This document shows positions 52,231 to 61,718 of a stretch of DNA of 64,000 nucleotides, piece by piece. The translations under genes were made by a program, and so were the position numbers. Numbering within the stretch: the first letter of the stretch is position 1; each line of letters opens with the position of its first letter. The notes under the pieces are model-generated. The model was not told the DNA's origin. It saw nothing but the letters and a program-made list of their open reading frames with translations, and did no database searches. The DNA is from Arthrobacter sp. FW306-2-2C-D06B. Its GTDB lineage: Bacteria; Actinomycetota; Actinomycetes; Actinomycetales; Micrococcaceae. The stretch spans positions 1,054,001 through 1,118,000 of the forward strand of contig NZ_CP084560.1 of NCBI RefSeq assembly GCF_021789175.1, given 5' to 3'.

Positions 52231-53337
52231 ATGATGAAGAACAAGATCTACGCCGTCGGCGCTGCCGGAGTGATCGCCCTGAGCCTCGCGGCCTGTGGCA
52301 CCAGCACCGCAAGCAGCAACAGCGCGGCAAGCGGCGGTGCATCCGCGGACACCGCCTCGATGCCTACCGTGAAGCTCATGGTCGGCGGTATCGACAAGCA
52401 GATCTACCTGCCGTACCAGCTCGCAGAGCAGCTCGGCTTCTACCAGAAGTACGGCGTCAAGATGGAGCTTTCCACCGAGTCCCAGGGTGGCGTCGGCGCC
52501 GAAGACGCAATGGCATCCGGGCAGGTGGACATGGCCGGTGCGTGGTACGTCCACACCGTCGACTTCCAGTCCAAGGGCAAGAACGTCATCAACCTCGTGC
52601 AGCTCTCGAGTGCGCCGGGCGAACGCATCATGTGCAACCCCAAGGCAAACGTGAAAACGGGCGCAGACCTCAAGGGCAAGACCGTCGGCGTCACCGACCT
52701 CGGCTCGGGAACCGATGAGCTCACCCAGTTCATCGCTGCGAAGGCCGGCCTCGCGAAGAGCGATTACCACACGATCGCCGTCGGCGCCGGAGCAACCGCC
52801 ATCGCGGCAATCCAGCGCGGGTCCGCTGACTGCGTCATGACCACCCAGCCGACCGTTGGCGCCCTTGAGAACAAGAACCTCGCCGTTTCCGCGATCGACC
52901 TCGCCACCTCCGACGGAGCCAAGGCAGCACTTGGCGGCACCCTGCCGTCGGCCGGTCTTCTTGCCCAGGCCGACTGGGTCAAGACCCACGAAGACGCAGC
53001 CCAGAAGGTCGTCAACGCCCTTGTGGACACGATGCACTGGATCAGCACCCACTCCGCCCAGGAGATCGCGGACAAGCTGCCCCAGTCCTACGTCCAGAAC
53101 AGCACCATCTCCAAGGACCAGTACGTCGCCGCGCTGAACCAGGACAAGGGGCAGTTCCTCCCGGACGGCCTCATGCCTGCAGGTGGCCCCAAGACGATCT
53201 TCGACGAGGAGAAGACCATCGGCGTTGACACCTCCAAGGTCAACATCGCCGACACGTTCACCCAGAAGTACGCCCAGGCCGCTCTCAAGCTCGAGGGCTA
53301 CACCGCCGCCACCACCCCCGCCGGCAACGACGGCTAA
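52231..53337 (+). CDS. ABC substrate-binding lipoprotein (NMT1/SsuA-like)
   Basis: A 368-residue lipoprotein: lipobox LAAC, Ser/Ala linker, then PTVKLMVGGIDKQIYLPYQLAEQLGFYQKYGVKMEL and DLKGKTVGVTDLGSGTDELT, the NMT1/THI5-like or SsuA-like fold. Substrate unknown (sulfonates, pyrimidine precursors and aromatic acids all use this fold). A strong terminator follows the operon. Confidence 0.9.
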   Translation: MMKNKIYAVGAAGVIALSLAACGTSTASSNSAASGGASADTASMPTVKLMVGGIDKQIYLPYQLAEQLGFYQKYGVKMELSTESQGGVGAEDAMASGQVDMAGAWYVHTVDFQSKGKNVINLVQLSSAPGERIMCNPKANVKTGADLKGKTVGVTDLGSGTDELTQFIAAKAGLAKSDYHTIAVGAGATAIAAIQRGSADCVMTTQPTVGALENKNLAVSAIDLATSDGAKAALGGTLPSAGLLAQADWVKTHEDAAQKVVNALVDTMHWISTHSAQEIADKLPQSYVQNSTISKDQYVAALNQDKGQFLPDGLMPAGGPKTIFDEEKTIGVDTSKVNIADTFTQKYAQAALKLEGYTAATTPAGNDG

Positions 53338-53368
53338 TCTCTTCCCTCTATAGCTAGCCCCCAAAACG

Positions 53369-53405
53369 ATCGGCCTGCGTGGTAATCCACGCAGGCCGAT
53401 TGTTT
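53369..53405 (+). terminator. Intrinsic terminator of the ABC operon
   Basis: A perfect 14-bp stem (53369-53382 with 53387-53400) with a TAAT loop followed by TGTTTGTTTG. Confidence 0.9.
53387..53405 (+). repeat. 19-nt direct repeat, left copy (terminator arm)
   Basis: CCACGCAGGCCGATTGTTT, the right arm and tail of the ABC terminator, is repeated exactly at 54342-54360. The 955-nt interval holds a small lipoprotein and a small membrane-protein gene. Confidence 0.85.
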
Positions 53406-53561
53406 GTTTGTGGGTGTTTTGGGAACGCTTGGGGAAAATTCGACGGCGGTGGCGCCTGGAGGTTCCATGCTCCGCCGAGATACGTGGAACCTTGACGAAT
53501 GGCGCCCGGACGTTGGCTACTGGGATACTGTCCTTTCCAACGGCAATCCTGGAGGCGCTCG

Positions 53562-53981
53562 ATGGTTCGACTGACGCCAACAAAGCGGCTTGTTAGCTTA
53601 GCGGCGATTGGCTTCTCGGCGTCGCTGGGCCTGTCAGCATGTTCAGCGGCAGCGAATGTCTCGGATACGCCAACCACCGTAGATGAAGGGCGGGCAATCG
53701 CTCAGGCAGTCGCCGACAAAGCCGGATGCGGGTCGTTCGAGGACTACATCGTGAACGGACTGCCGGACCGGTGGAAGTTCACCTGCCAATTCAACGACGA
53801 CATGTTTGGAATCATCGCCTACGGCTCACCCAAAGCAAGAACCGAGTACGAAGCCCAATTGAGGGAAACCGGTTGGCAATATTGGTCTCAAGATTCATAC
53901 ACCATAGTGGCTCCCTGGAGACCCGCAAGTGGGTCAACTAGCCAAAGCCTTGAGTCTTTCAAGAAGGCCTTGGATCACTAG
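53562..53981 (+). CDS. Small lipoprotein of unknown function
   Basis: A 139-residue lipoprotein: signal peptide with lipobox LSAC at residues 24-27, then a domain with two cysteines (AGCGSFEDYI and KFTCQFNDDM) that could pair. GGAGG precedes ATG 53562. No family recognised; similar short lipoproteins are common in Arthrobacter. Confidence 0.75.
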   Translation: MVRLTPTKRLVSLAAIGFSASLGLSACSAAANVSDTPTTVDEGRAIAQAVADKAGCGSFEDYIVNGLPDRWKFTCQFNDDMFGIIAYGSPKARTEYEAQLRETGWQYWSQDSYTIVAPWRPASGSTSQSLESFKKALDH

Positions 53982-54117
53982 AAAACGCAATCAGCCGGAT
54001 AAACAAAGGCGGTCACCCATTGTGTGGTGGCCGCATTTGTCATTTACTCTTTTCGACTTCGGTGATGTGACCTGTTGGAATGAGGCCGTTCCGATTCCCC
54101 CCAATGACAGGCGATCA

Positions 54118-54309
54118 TCATATCGGTTGGGTATCGCGCTTGAATCTTGTTCTGCTTACCGTCCACACGGTGATCCAGAGCAGAATGACGACGATCAACG
54201 TTTCGGTCCCGTTGGGGGCGGCACCGAACAGGACCGAGACAACGTATGGAACAACGAACACAAGTATCCCAGTTGCTACTGCGGCAAATACAACACCACG
54301 ACCAGTCAT
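54118..54309 (-). CDS. Two-helix small membrane protein
   Basis: A 63-residue protein with two membrane segments (VVFAAVATGILVFVVPYVVSVL and LIVVILLWITVWTVS) and a basic tail. ATG 54309 has a well-spaced GGAGG. Function unknown. Confidence 0.65.
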   Translation of the reverse strand: MTGRGVVFAAVATGILVFVVPYVVSVLFGAAPNGTETLIVVILLWITVWTVSRTRFKRDTQPI

Positions 54310-54341
54310 TTTGCAGTCCTCCCTCAGAGCCCTCGATCCTC

Positions 54342-54360
54342 CCACGCAGGCCGATTGTTT
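54342..54360 (+). repeat. 19-nt direct repeat, right copy
   Basis: Exact copy of 53387-53405 without the left terminator arm, so it cannot fold as a terminator here. Confidence 0.85.
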
Positions 54361-54388
54361 TGTTTCCGCTACTTGTGGAGCCGTGGAG

Positions 54389-54739
54389 TTAGAGCCGCCG
54401 CGTACTGCTTCGATCCCTCTTTTGCCATTCCTCGGAGCTGAAGAACTTTTCTAGCTCCGGTCCTGCATTCTCCGAGATCCGTGCGTCGTCGTCGGTCATG
54501 TCAAACAGGGGAAGGTAGCCTTTTTGTTCCGCTATTTCATTCGCTATCACCAAGACCGACTTTTCTTCTGCGGACACTGACTCGCCGCTGATCACTCGCT
54601 CCGCAATGTGCTCGCACCCGGAAACTTGCATTATGACCATGAGGTCAAAGTTCCTTAGCTCATGCTCATGCCAGATGCTCTTCAATTGAAGAGGCCCGAA
54701 GGTGGTCCTATCCCCGGCTCTGCTTTCATGGCCTGTCAT
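54389..54739 (-). CDS. Hypothetical acidic protein
   Basis: A 116-residue protein from ATG 54739 (an in-frame TTG at 54814 would add 25 residues; neither has a clear ribosome site). Acidic and helical (ISGESVSAEEKSVLVIANEIAEQKG), no signal or membrane segment. No family recognised. Confidence 0.5.
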   Translation of the reverse strand: MTGHESRAGDRTTFGPLQLKSIWHEHELRNFDLMVIMQVSGCEHIAERVISGESVSAEEKSVLVIANEIAEQKGYLPLFDMTDDDARISENAGPELEKFFSSEEWQKRDRSSTRRL

Positions 54740-54888
54740 GGGACCACCGCTAGAAACAGAGTCAATTTCCTTACGAGGCGCATCTTCATCTCCATCGGGA
54801 AGGTGGGCATTCAAAAACAGGACGAACGGTCTGTTTAAACTAGGCCACGACGCTTTGGAGGGTCAACCCTTCGCGGGGACTGTTGGAC

Positions 54889-55863
<975 letters not shown>

Positions 55864-55992
55864 GGGGTTCTCTCCTGGAGGTGGCAGAACGTGCTGGATG
55901 GCAGGACGGTGCTCAGAGAGGGGTGCGGGTAGGGCCACTATAGGCACGTTGAGCGAGGGCGGACAACGTGGAGGGCAGGGAGAGCGGCGAAG

Positions 55993-56556
55993 CTACTGAC
56001 TGGCAACTTCGGATTGGCCGAATAGTTCTGTATCGAGTTGGTCGAGGGCTTCGGGATACCCGGCCACGTCGATGGGTCCGCGTGTGGTCTGGAGTGAAAC
56101 CACGCGGAAACCGGGGCCGAAGTTGACTGTGGCGAAATCCGACAGCTCCAAGTGCCTGCGGTCAAGTGGGATCCGGCCATTCACGAGGAAAGTAGCTGGA
56201 TGGACCCATGATCCGTCCCGAGACTCATTTGTCACGAAGTCAACAAGCGGTGCGCGGACGGAAAGCAGGCCCCGCACCCAGCCGTTGGCCAGGGCGCCGG
56301 GTAAGGGTTCGGGCGAACGAATCCAGAATTCCGTCCACCCGCGCCGTCGCCATAGCTTGAACCTGAGTCGGTTAGTCACTCGGGTTGCCACTAGCCCGAC
56401 CATCCAAGTGGCCACCAAAATGATAAAGAATATGGGAAGTGAGTTGGGTTTTTCCCAGCCGAGCGACAGCAGGACGATCGAAGCAAAAGCCGCGCTAACG
56501 GCATAGCCGAGGCCGATCGCCAGCAGACGCTTGATCCTCGGTTCCTTCCCGGCCAT
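55993..56556 (-). CDS. Membrane-anchored protein of unknown function
   Basis: A 187-residue protein with two N-terminal membrane helices (LLAIGLGYAVSAAFASIVLLSLGW, LPIFFIILVATWMVGLVA) and a soluble domain. No family recognised. Confidence 0.6.
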   Translation of the reverse strand: MAGKEPRIKRLLAIGLGYAVSAAFASIVLLSLGWEKPNSLPIFFIILVATWMVGLVATRVTNRLRFKLWRRRGWTEFWIRSPEPLPGALANGWVRGLLSVRAPLVDFVTNESRDGSWVHPATFLVNGRIPLDRRHLELSDFATVNFGPGFRVVSLQTTRGPIDVAGYPEALDQLDTELFGQSEVASQ

Positions 56557-56617
56557 GCCACACTATAGGCCGGGTTCCCGCCCGTTGTCCCCGACATGGA
56601 CCCACGGGCGAAGCGTC

Positions 56618-56992
56618 CTAACCGCCGAAGCGTTCGGCGAAGTACTTGGCTGATTCGATGGACTCAATCCCAAGCATCCAACAAAACACGACGTCGGCAA
56701 GCGCGATGAGCAGGAAGACCGATGCCGCTGTGATCCAAAAAACCTCTCGTGGCAGGGTAAGAATGGAGTGCACGGACGCCACAGCAGCCATTGCCGGAAG
56801 AGCGACAGACACTGCCATCACCCACTGGCGTTTGGGAATCTCGGCCCTGTAGTACGAGCCCGGTCTGTCGTCTGGATCAAAGTCGAACCCGAACCAGAAG
56901 GCAAAGAACGTGGACACCGCCGCCAGGCATAGCAACGCGAACGCGATGCCGATCCAGATGGCTCCGTTTCCAGATTTCCCCATATCTATCAT
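56618..56992 (-). CDS. Small integral membrane protein of unknown function
   Basis: A 124-residue protein with about three membrane segments (IWIGIAFALLCLAAVSTFFAFWF, MAVSVALPAMAAVASVHSIL, ITAASVFLLIALADVVFCWML). GGGAGAG precedes ATG 56992. No family recognised. Confidence 0.65.
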   Translation of the reverse strand: MIDMGKSGNGAIWIGIAFALLCLAAVSTFFAFWFGFDFDPDDRPGSYYRAEIPKRQWVMAVSVALPAMAAVASVHSILTLPREVFWITAASVFLLIALADVVFCWMLGIESIESAKYFAERFGG

Positions 56993-57116
56993 CCAATCAT
57001 CTCTCCCGTTCCACGGATCGGAACGGGCCACAGGACCGCGGCGGAAAGTAGATTGGTGTTGGAACACGACATGCCGTCCGGCTAAATCGACCGCCAAGGG
57101 AAGCAGGAAAAGGGAA

Positions 57117-57170
57117 ATGAGCGAAACCACGCTGCGTGCTGCGAACGTCAATCTGATGGTGGCGCAATGA
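57117..57170 (+). CDS. 17-residue leader ORF coupled to the 2-hydroxyacid dehydrogenase
   Basis: MSETTLRAANVNLMVAQ begins at ATG 57117 behind AAAAGGGA and ends with TGA overlapping the dehydrogenase ATG (ATGA at 57167-57170). The dehydrogenase has no ribosome site of its own, so coupled translation is likely. Confidence 0.5.
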   Translation: MSETTLRAANVNLMVAQ

Positions 57171-58093
57171 CGGCCCGGCTGCGGGTGTGCTTGCCCGATC
57201 AGAAACTCCTGGACGCAATGGAACCCTCCGCCGACGTCGAGTTCGTGGTCTGGGACCTGGCTGGCCCAGCGCCGGCTGACAGTTTCGACCTGCTGGTGCC
57301 GCCCTACATGGGCAGGCCAGACGCGCTCACGGCGCTGGATGGCGTGACGGTCCGGTTGGTGCAGAGCCAGTCGATCGGGTACGACGGCGTCGGTGACGTC
57401 TTGCCGTCGGGTTGCGCTTTCGCCAACGCGGCTGGAGTCCATGAGACGTCGACGGCGGAACTCGCCTTGGGAATGATGATCGCCAGCCAGCGCGGTATTC
57501 CGGAATTTGTCAGAAACCAGGCGTCCGGAATATGGGCCAACGGCCAGCGCCTCAGCTTGGCGGACCGCAGGGTTCTCCTGGTTGGCTACGGGGGAGTGGG
57601 CAAGGCCATTGAAGCCAGGCTGTTGCCGTTCGAAACGCACGTGACGCGGATGGCAAGCCGCGAACGGGACGATGAACACGGCCGGATCTACGGCATCGGC
57701 TCACTTTACGAACAGTTGCCGCTGAACGAGATCGTGGTGGTCAGCGTACCGCTGTCCGAGCAAACCCGTGGGCTGGTGGATGCTCGGTTCCTGGCGGCCA
57801 TGCCGGACGGAGCGTTGTTGGTGAACGTGGCGCGGGGTCCTGTGGTCGACACTAACGCCTTACTTCGGGAGACGTCTTCGGGACGGTTACGTGCTGCCTT
57901 GGATGTGACCGACCCGGAGCCGTTGCCCGCCGACCATCCTTTGTGGACCGTGCCCCGTGTGCTGATCACGCCCCACGTGGGCGGGGCAAGCTCGGCGATG
58001 TTCCCCCGGATGGTCCGGCTGATCCAGAAGCAGATTTCCTTGCTGCTCGCCGGGGAGGCACCGGTGAACGTTGTGCTGGGTGAGAATCAGTAG
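57167..58093 (+). CDS. D-isomer-specific 2-hydroxyacid dehydrogenase
   Basis: A 308-residue NAD(P)-dependent enzyme: LLVGYGGVGKAIEARL (Rossmann loop), VNVARGPVVDTNALL (substrate Arg), DVTDPEPLPADHPLW (Glu) and LITPHVGG (catalytic His). Length is typical for short GhrA/phosphonate-type members. Substrate unknown. Confidence 0.92.
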   Translation: MTARLRVCLPDQKLLDAMEPSADVEFVVWDLAGPAPADSFDLLVPPYMGRPDALTALDGVTVRLVQSQSIGYDGVGDVLPSGCAFANAAGVHETSTAELALGMMIASQRGIPEFVRNQASGIWANGQRLSLADRRVLLVGYGGVGKAIEARLLPFETHVTRMASRERDDEHGRIYGIGSLYEQLPLNEIVVVSVPLSEQTRGLVDARFLAAMPDGALLVNVARGPVVDTNALLRETSSGRLRAALDVTDPEPLPADHPLWTVPRVLITPHVGGASSAMFPRMVRLIQKQISLLLAGEAPVNVVLGENQ

Positions 58094-58139
58094 ATGGGTA
58101 TCTGACTGAGGGGCAGACGCGGTTGCGGCTGCGCGAAGC

Positions 58140-58345
58140 TTCCCCGGACATATGCGTCGCCGCTGGGCATGTTGGGGCCCTTCGGATCCTCATCGGAGAG
58201 TTCGACAAGATGGGGCGCAAGTTCTATGCCTGGATAGGGCAAAGCTGCCCGGGTTGCCTTGTCTCTTGTCGGCGCGTTCTTCCTCCATCAGTTCCAGGTT
58301 GCGCTTGAAGTTGTCTCTTTGGAACGGGGGACTGCAGACGGAGGT
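58140..58345 (-). pseudogene. Decayed fragment of an aldo/keto reductase gene
   Basis: The plus-strand text of 58250-58345 aligns with 55100-55210 inside the intact AKR gene (for example GTTCCAGGTTGCGCTTGAAG against GTTCCAGATTGCGCTTGAAG). 58160-58205 aligns with its 3' end after internal deletions (TCGGAGAGTTCGACAAG against TCGGAGAGTACGACGGC). The frame is broken. It is a remnant of an AKR paralogue in the same orientation, about 3 kb away. Confidence 0.75.
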
Positions 58346-58365
58346 CGTTCTCTTGAAGCAGCCGG

Positions 58366-58487
58366 GTGTGTACGACGCCGGCGTAGTTGGCCTGCTGATG
58401 CTCTTGCCCATAGCATCCGTGAAGGGACGTGCAAAGCACCTCGCGCGCGCCCAATACCTGTCGTTCCTCCGCGGAAAGCGGGTATAG
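58366..58487 (+). pseudogene. Fragment of an MFS transporter gene
   Basis: 58371-58402 encodes YDAGVVGLLML and differs by 2 bases over ~31 from the segment at about 41515-41545 of the intact MFS gene. The similarity stops after about 15 codons and the frame ends at a stop shortly after. 58490-58610 holds nothing recognisable. Confidence 0.55.
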
Positions 58488-58610
58488 CCTGCATCTAGCC
58501 GCGTATTGTGTGGATGACGATCCAAGCACCCTGGAGAGCTTCCCTTCTAGCTGCCAAGTCGGGCGGGCCCTGTTGTCGGTTTCGATAGGAGTGCCACGTC
58601 GGCTCCATTC

Positions 58611-61600
58611 CTACTCAATAGAAGGAGACCCGACGAGCGTGTCCCAGATGAGTTTGGCTTGGTCGCCCGACAAATTGGCTATAGCGCCGGCTCTCCCCCA
58701 GTCCGCCGTCATCACATTTCCGATCCAGGTCCGCAATTCCTGAAAGGACCGGGGAGCCTCTCGACCGGATCCCCAGACATCGCCGAGGTTGTGAGCCAAG
58801 GATCGCGGCACACCGCCCATGCGCATCAAGACTGCTTCCCGCGTCGAAACGCCATAGAAGACGAAGGAGGGAGTGTGGTCGAGGTCATGATCCGAGGCCC
58901 CAGGTTCCAAAATGAGCTTCTGTACTGCTCCGATGCCCCAAGGGACCTGACCCACGAGTTTTCCGTGAATGTATGCGCTGGCATCACGTAGGCGCCCTTC
59001 CCGATCCTTGTCCCCGAAGTTGAACCATCGGTCGGCGATCGCAGTAACAGATTTGCCGGAAACCCAGTCCCTGACCACACCTGCGACTACTTCTGGGTCA
59101 AATGAGCCAGACGAAGCAGTTAACCCCAGACTCAGCTCGGGAACGTCGCCTAGCAGCGACACAACCTTTGTCAATGAAGTAGCGTCACCCACGAACAGAT
59201 TCTCATGCGACCAGAAGTCGCTCGAACGAAGATCGGAGAACTCGTCTCGCGTCTTGGCATAAATCATATTCGCGGATGCCAGGCTGAATCCCGTACCGTC
59301 AGCCAAAGCCATGAATCCTCGATCAGTGCCTTGAATTGACCGAATATATTTGCGCGCTACTGAAAGTAGCGCCCGGGACAGGCCGGCGCTTATTTGCCGT
59401 GCTTGGTGAAAAACCAAGCTCGAACGAAGAATATCCTCCAATTCGCTAGCGGCTTCCTCCGCTCCAGCAAGCCGTGTGACGTGTGTCAGGTACTGGAGAA
59501 ATACAGCGATGTCGGGGTTTTCTCGCGTGAACTTGAGGTCAAACCTAACCGCGTTCTCGCCCATTTTTGCTGCCGCATCTAGTAGAGAGCTGGCAATCAA
59601 TGCAGCCTCACCGCTTAGGAACTTCGCGGTGTTTTCTCGGTCCGATTTGGTTACACAGGGGAAGGCTACGAGGCCAAGGGGATCGCGCATAGCGCGACCC
59701 GCGCGGCCTGCTATATTCCAGAACTCGGAATAGGTCAGATCCTTCCATTCCTGACCAAACCCTTGAGATTTCGTTAGCGTCTCGACAATCACGCTACTTA
59801 TTGGAAAATTGAGTCCTTGAGCAAGGGTCGTCGTTCCCGCCACGACGTCTACGTCTCCACGATCTATGAGTTGTTCAACTAAGTAGCGCATATCGTGGGA
59901 AAGCCCCGCATGGTGGTATGCCACACGTCGTCGAAGGATATGCGGAAGTAGATGGTCTTCGCCTAATTCATCCTGGGCGAAGCTTATTACGGCGCTTAAG
60001 AGGCGTGAAGGAGTGGGTGTCTCCTGACGGGTCGCAGCAATTTGCCTTGAGCGACTTTCGGCAGTTCCTTTACCCCGGACCAAAATAAGTACGCCACCCC
60101 TAGCTGCGAGTTCGTCTGCCAACGCCACCGTTGTTGCAGATTTTGACGATACTTTGGTCTGACTGTGCTGACCGACGATGACCTCCCGTCCAGCCTCCAC
60201 ATCGACATTTCCAGCGCTGGCGAGAGTCGTAAGAGTTAATTGATAAGGCTTACTTCGAGGCTTCTTCCAGTGAGCAGTCACTGCGATGCGCTCGCTGGGC
60301 CGCCAATCAACCGCGATGGTCGATTCAGCGCCATCCCCAAGCCATGCCGCGAGCTGATCCGCGTTTGGTACGAAAGGCGTGAGGAGAAGGAATCGAGTTT
60401 CCGGTCGTTCTCGCTTCATCATCCCCAGGAGAAGTTCCAGACGCGCTCCTCTAACGCCATCCGAGAGATTGTGGGCCTCATCAATGACTGCCAACGACAG
60501 GCTCGCAACTGAAACATGACCAGATTTGAGAAGGAGGTCCAGCTTCTCAGGAGTAGTGATCAGGACATTCACTTGCGACTGCAGCAGTGCGTCCTCGGTA
60601 GGGTCTAATTCGATCACCGGAATTGCCGATTCCACGATTACACCCAATGGTGCTAAATCCCTCCGAAGCCGTTGGGTGATTTGGTTCACCAAGGCGCGCG
60701 TCGGCACTACGTAAACAACAGAAGAACCTGGATTTAGAGCGAGTGCTTGAACTATTGAGAATTCGGCGATCAGCGTTTTTCCTGCCGAGGTCGGCATCTC
60801 GACGACAACTGCCCGCCGTGCCGGATCAAGTAGATGAGAATCGAGGGCTGCTCTCTGACTTGGCCACAGTTCAAACAGAGGATCCGCGCGATTTGGCGAA
60901 GCGAGAGCCGCGACGAATTCCCGCAGGGACTTTCCAAGCAAGTTCGTCCCAGTCCAGATGCTTGCTTGAACCATTGAACGGCACGCTGCTTGAATGAGAT
61001 CGCCGAGCAAGCCGGCGCTAGGATCAGAACCGTATTTACTTAGTTCGTCTCTATTATCCGCATGCCTATCCAGCTGCATCTGAACGTTCGTAGGGATTCC
61101 CGCGGCTGTGAAAGTTGCAGCAAGGTCCACGATCTTCGCCAGGTTGAAGCCCGAAACCAGACGGACCGCGTCTGACGTGGAAGGAATATGCCCATCAGGC
61201 GGGATCGTCGGGCTGGCCTGCACGTGCTCTTCCCGGAGAAGCCGAATTTCGTGCGCGGCCGCGCGTACGTCGTTCCACCCTTGTGAGCGTCTAACAAGCA
61301 GAAGAAAGGCGCGAATCGTCCGCACATGGAGCCTTTGAGCGAAGGTCGCATCACGGTTCAGCACGTCCTCAAGGGAGGGAATTTTGTAGTCACGTAGGAG
61401 CATCAGAACTTCTGCGCTTCGATTGGCAAGCACGCCATCAGCTGCCAAGCGAGCTACTGCCACTAGACCGCCGAGGTCGTATTGCCGCCGCTCATTGCGT
61501 CGAAGTAAGAACGCCCGGTGGAATAGAAGATCTCGTTCACTTTCTTCTGATGCCAGAGCGATTGCTTCGAGGGCCTCCGCGAGATAGCTTTCGCTATCGA

Positions 61601-61718
61601 TAAACGTCTCTGAGGCGCCGGAATCCGGCGAGATCTTGGCAAGAAGGTAATTCGACCTCACGGCACCGACGGCGTCGTCGACGCCCTCATCAAGCAAAAG
61701 CTGGTCGAACTCACTCAT
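58611..61718 (-). CDS. Ski2-like DEAD/DEAH helicase, HamB-like (Hachiman defence)
   Basis: A 1035-residue superfamily 2 helicase. The N-terminal ~280 residues are helical. Motif I PTSAGKT (309-315), Ia VPTRALVNQ, II DEAH (413-416), III LLTPF, IV-V region ...GTTTLAQGLNFP (628-639) and VI NIAGRAGRA (668-676). These and the C-terminal Ski2-like region fit HamB/AbpB. It overlaps the upstream nuclease-like gene by 4 bases (ATGA), the standard two-gene layout of Hachiman. The base composition is visibly AT-richer than the neighbours, suggesting transfer. Confidence 0.82.
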   Translation of the reverse strand: MSEFDQLLLDEGVDDAVGAVRSNYLLAKISPDSGASETFIDSESYLAEALEAIALASEESERDLLFHRAFLLRRNERRQYDLGGLVAVARLAADGVLANRSAEVLMLLRDYKIPSLEDVLNRDATFAQRLHVRTIRAFLLLVRRSQGWNDVRAAAHEIRLLREEHVQASPTIPPDGHIPSTSDAVRLVSGFNLAKIVDLAATFTAAGIPTNVQMQLDRHADNRDELSKYGSDPSAGLLGDLIQAACRSMVQASIWTGTNLLGKSLREFVAALASPNRADPLFELWPSQRAALDSHLLDPARRAVVVEMPTSAGKTLIAEFSIVQALALNPGSSVVYVVPTRALVNQITQRLRRDLAPLGVIVESAIPVIELDPTEDALLQSQVNVLITTPEKLDLLLKSGHVSVASLSLAVIDEAHNLSDGVRGARLELLLGMMKRERPETRFLLLTPFVPNADQLAAWLGDGAESTIAVDWRPSERIAVTAHWKKPRSKPYQLTLTTLASAGNVDVEAGREVIVGQHSQTKVSSKSATTVALADELAARGGVLILVRGKGTAESRSRQIAATRQETPTPSRLLSAVISFAQDELGEDHLLPHILRRRVAYHHAGLSHDMRYLVEQLIDRGDVDVVAGTTTLAQGLNFPISSVIVETLTKSQGFGQEWKDLTYSEFWNIAGRAGRAMRDPLGLVAFPCVTKSDRENTAKFLSGEAALIASSLLDAAAKMGENAVRFDLKFTRENPDIAVFLQYLTHVTRLAGAEEAASELEDILRSSLVFHQARQISAGLSRALLSVARKYIRSIQGTDRGFMALADGTGFSLASANMIYAKTRDEFSDLRSSDFWSHENLFVGDATSLTKVVSLLGDVPELSLGLTASSGSFDPEVVAGVVRDWVSGKSVTAIADRWFNFGDKDREGRLRDASAYIHGKLVGQVPWGIGAVQKLILEPGASDHDLDHTPSFVFYGVSTREAVLMRMGGVPRSLAHNLGDVWGSGREAPRSFQELRTWIGNVMTADWGRAGAIANLSGDQAKLIWDTLVGSPSIE

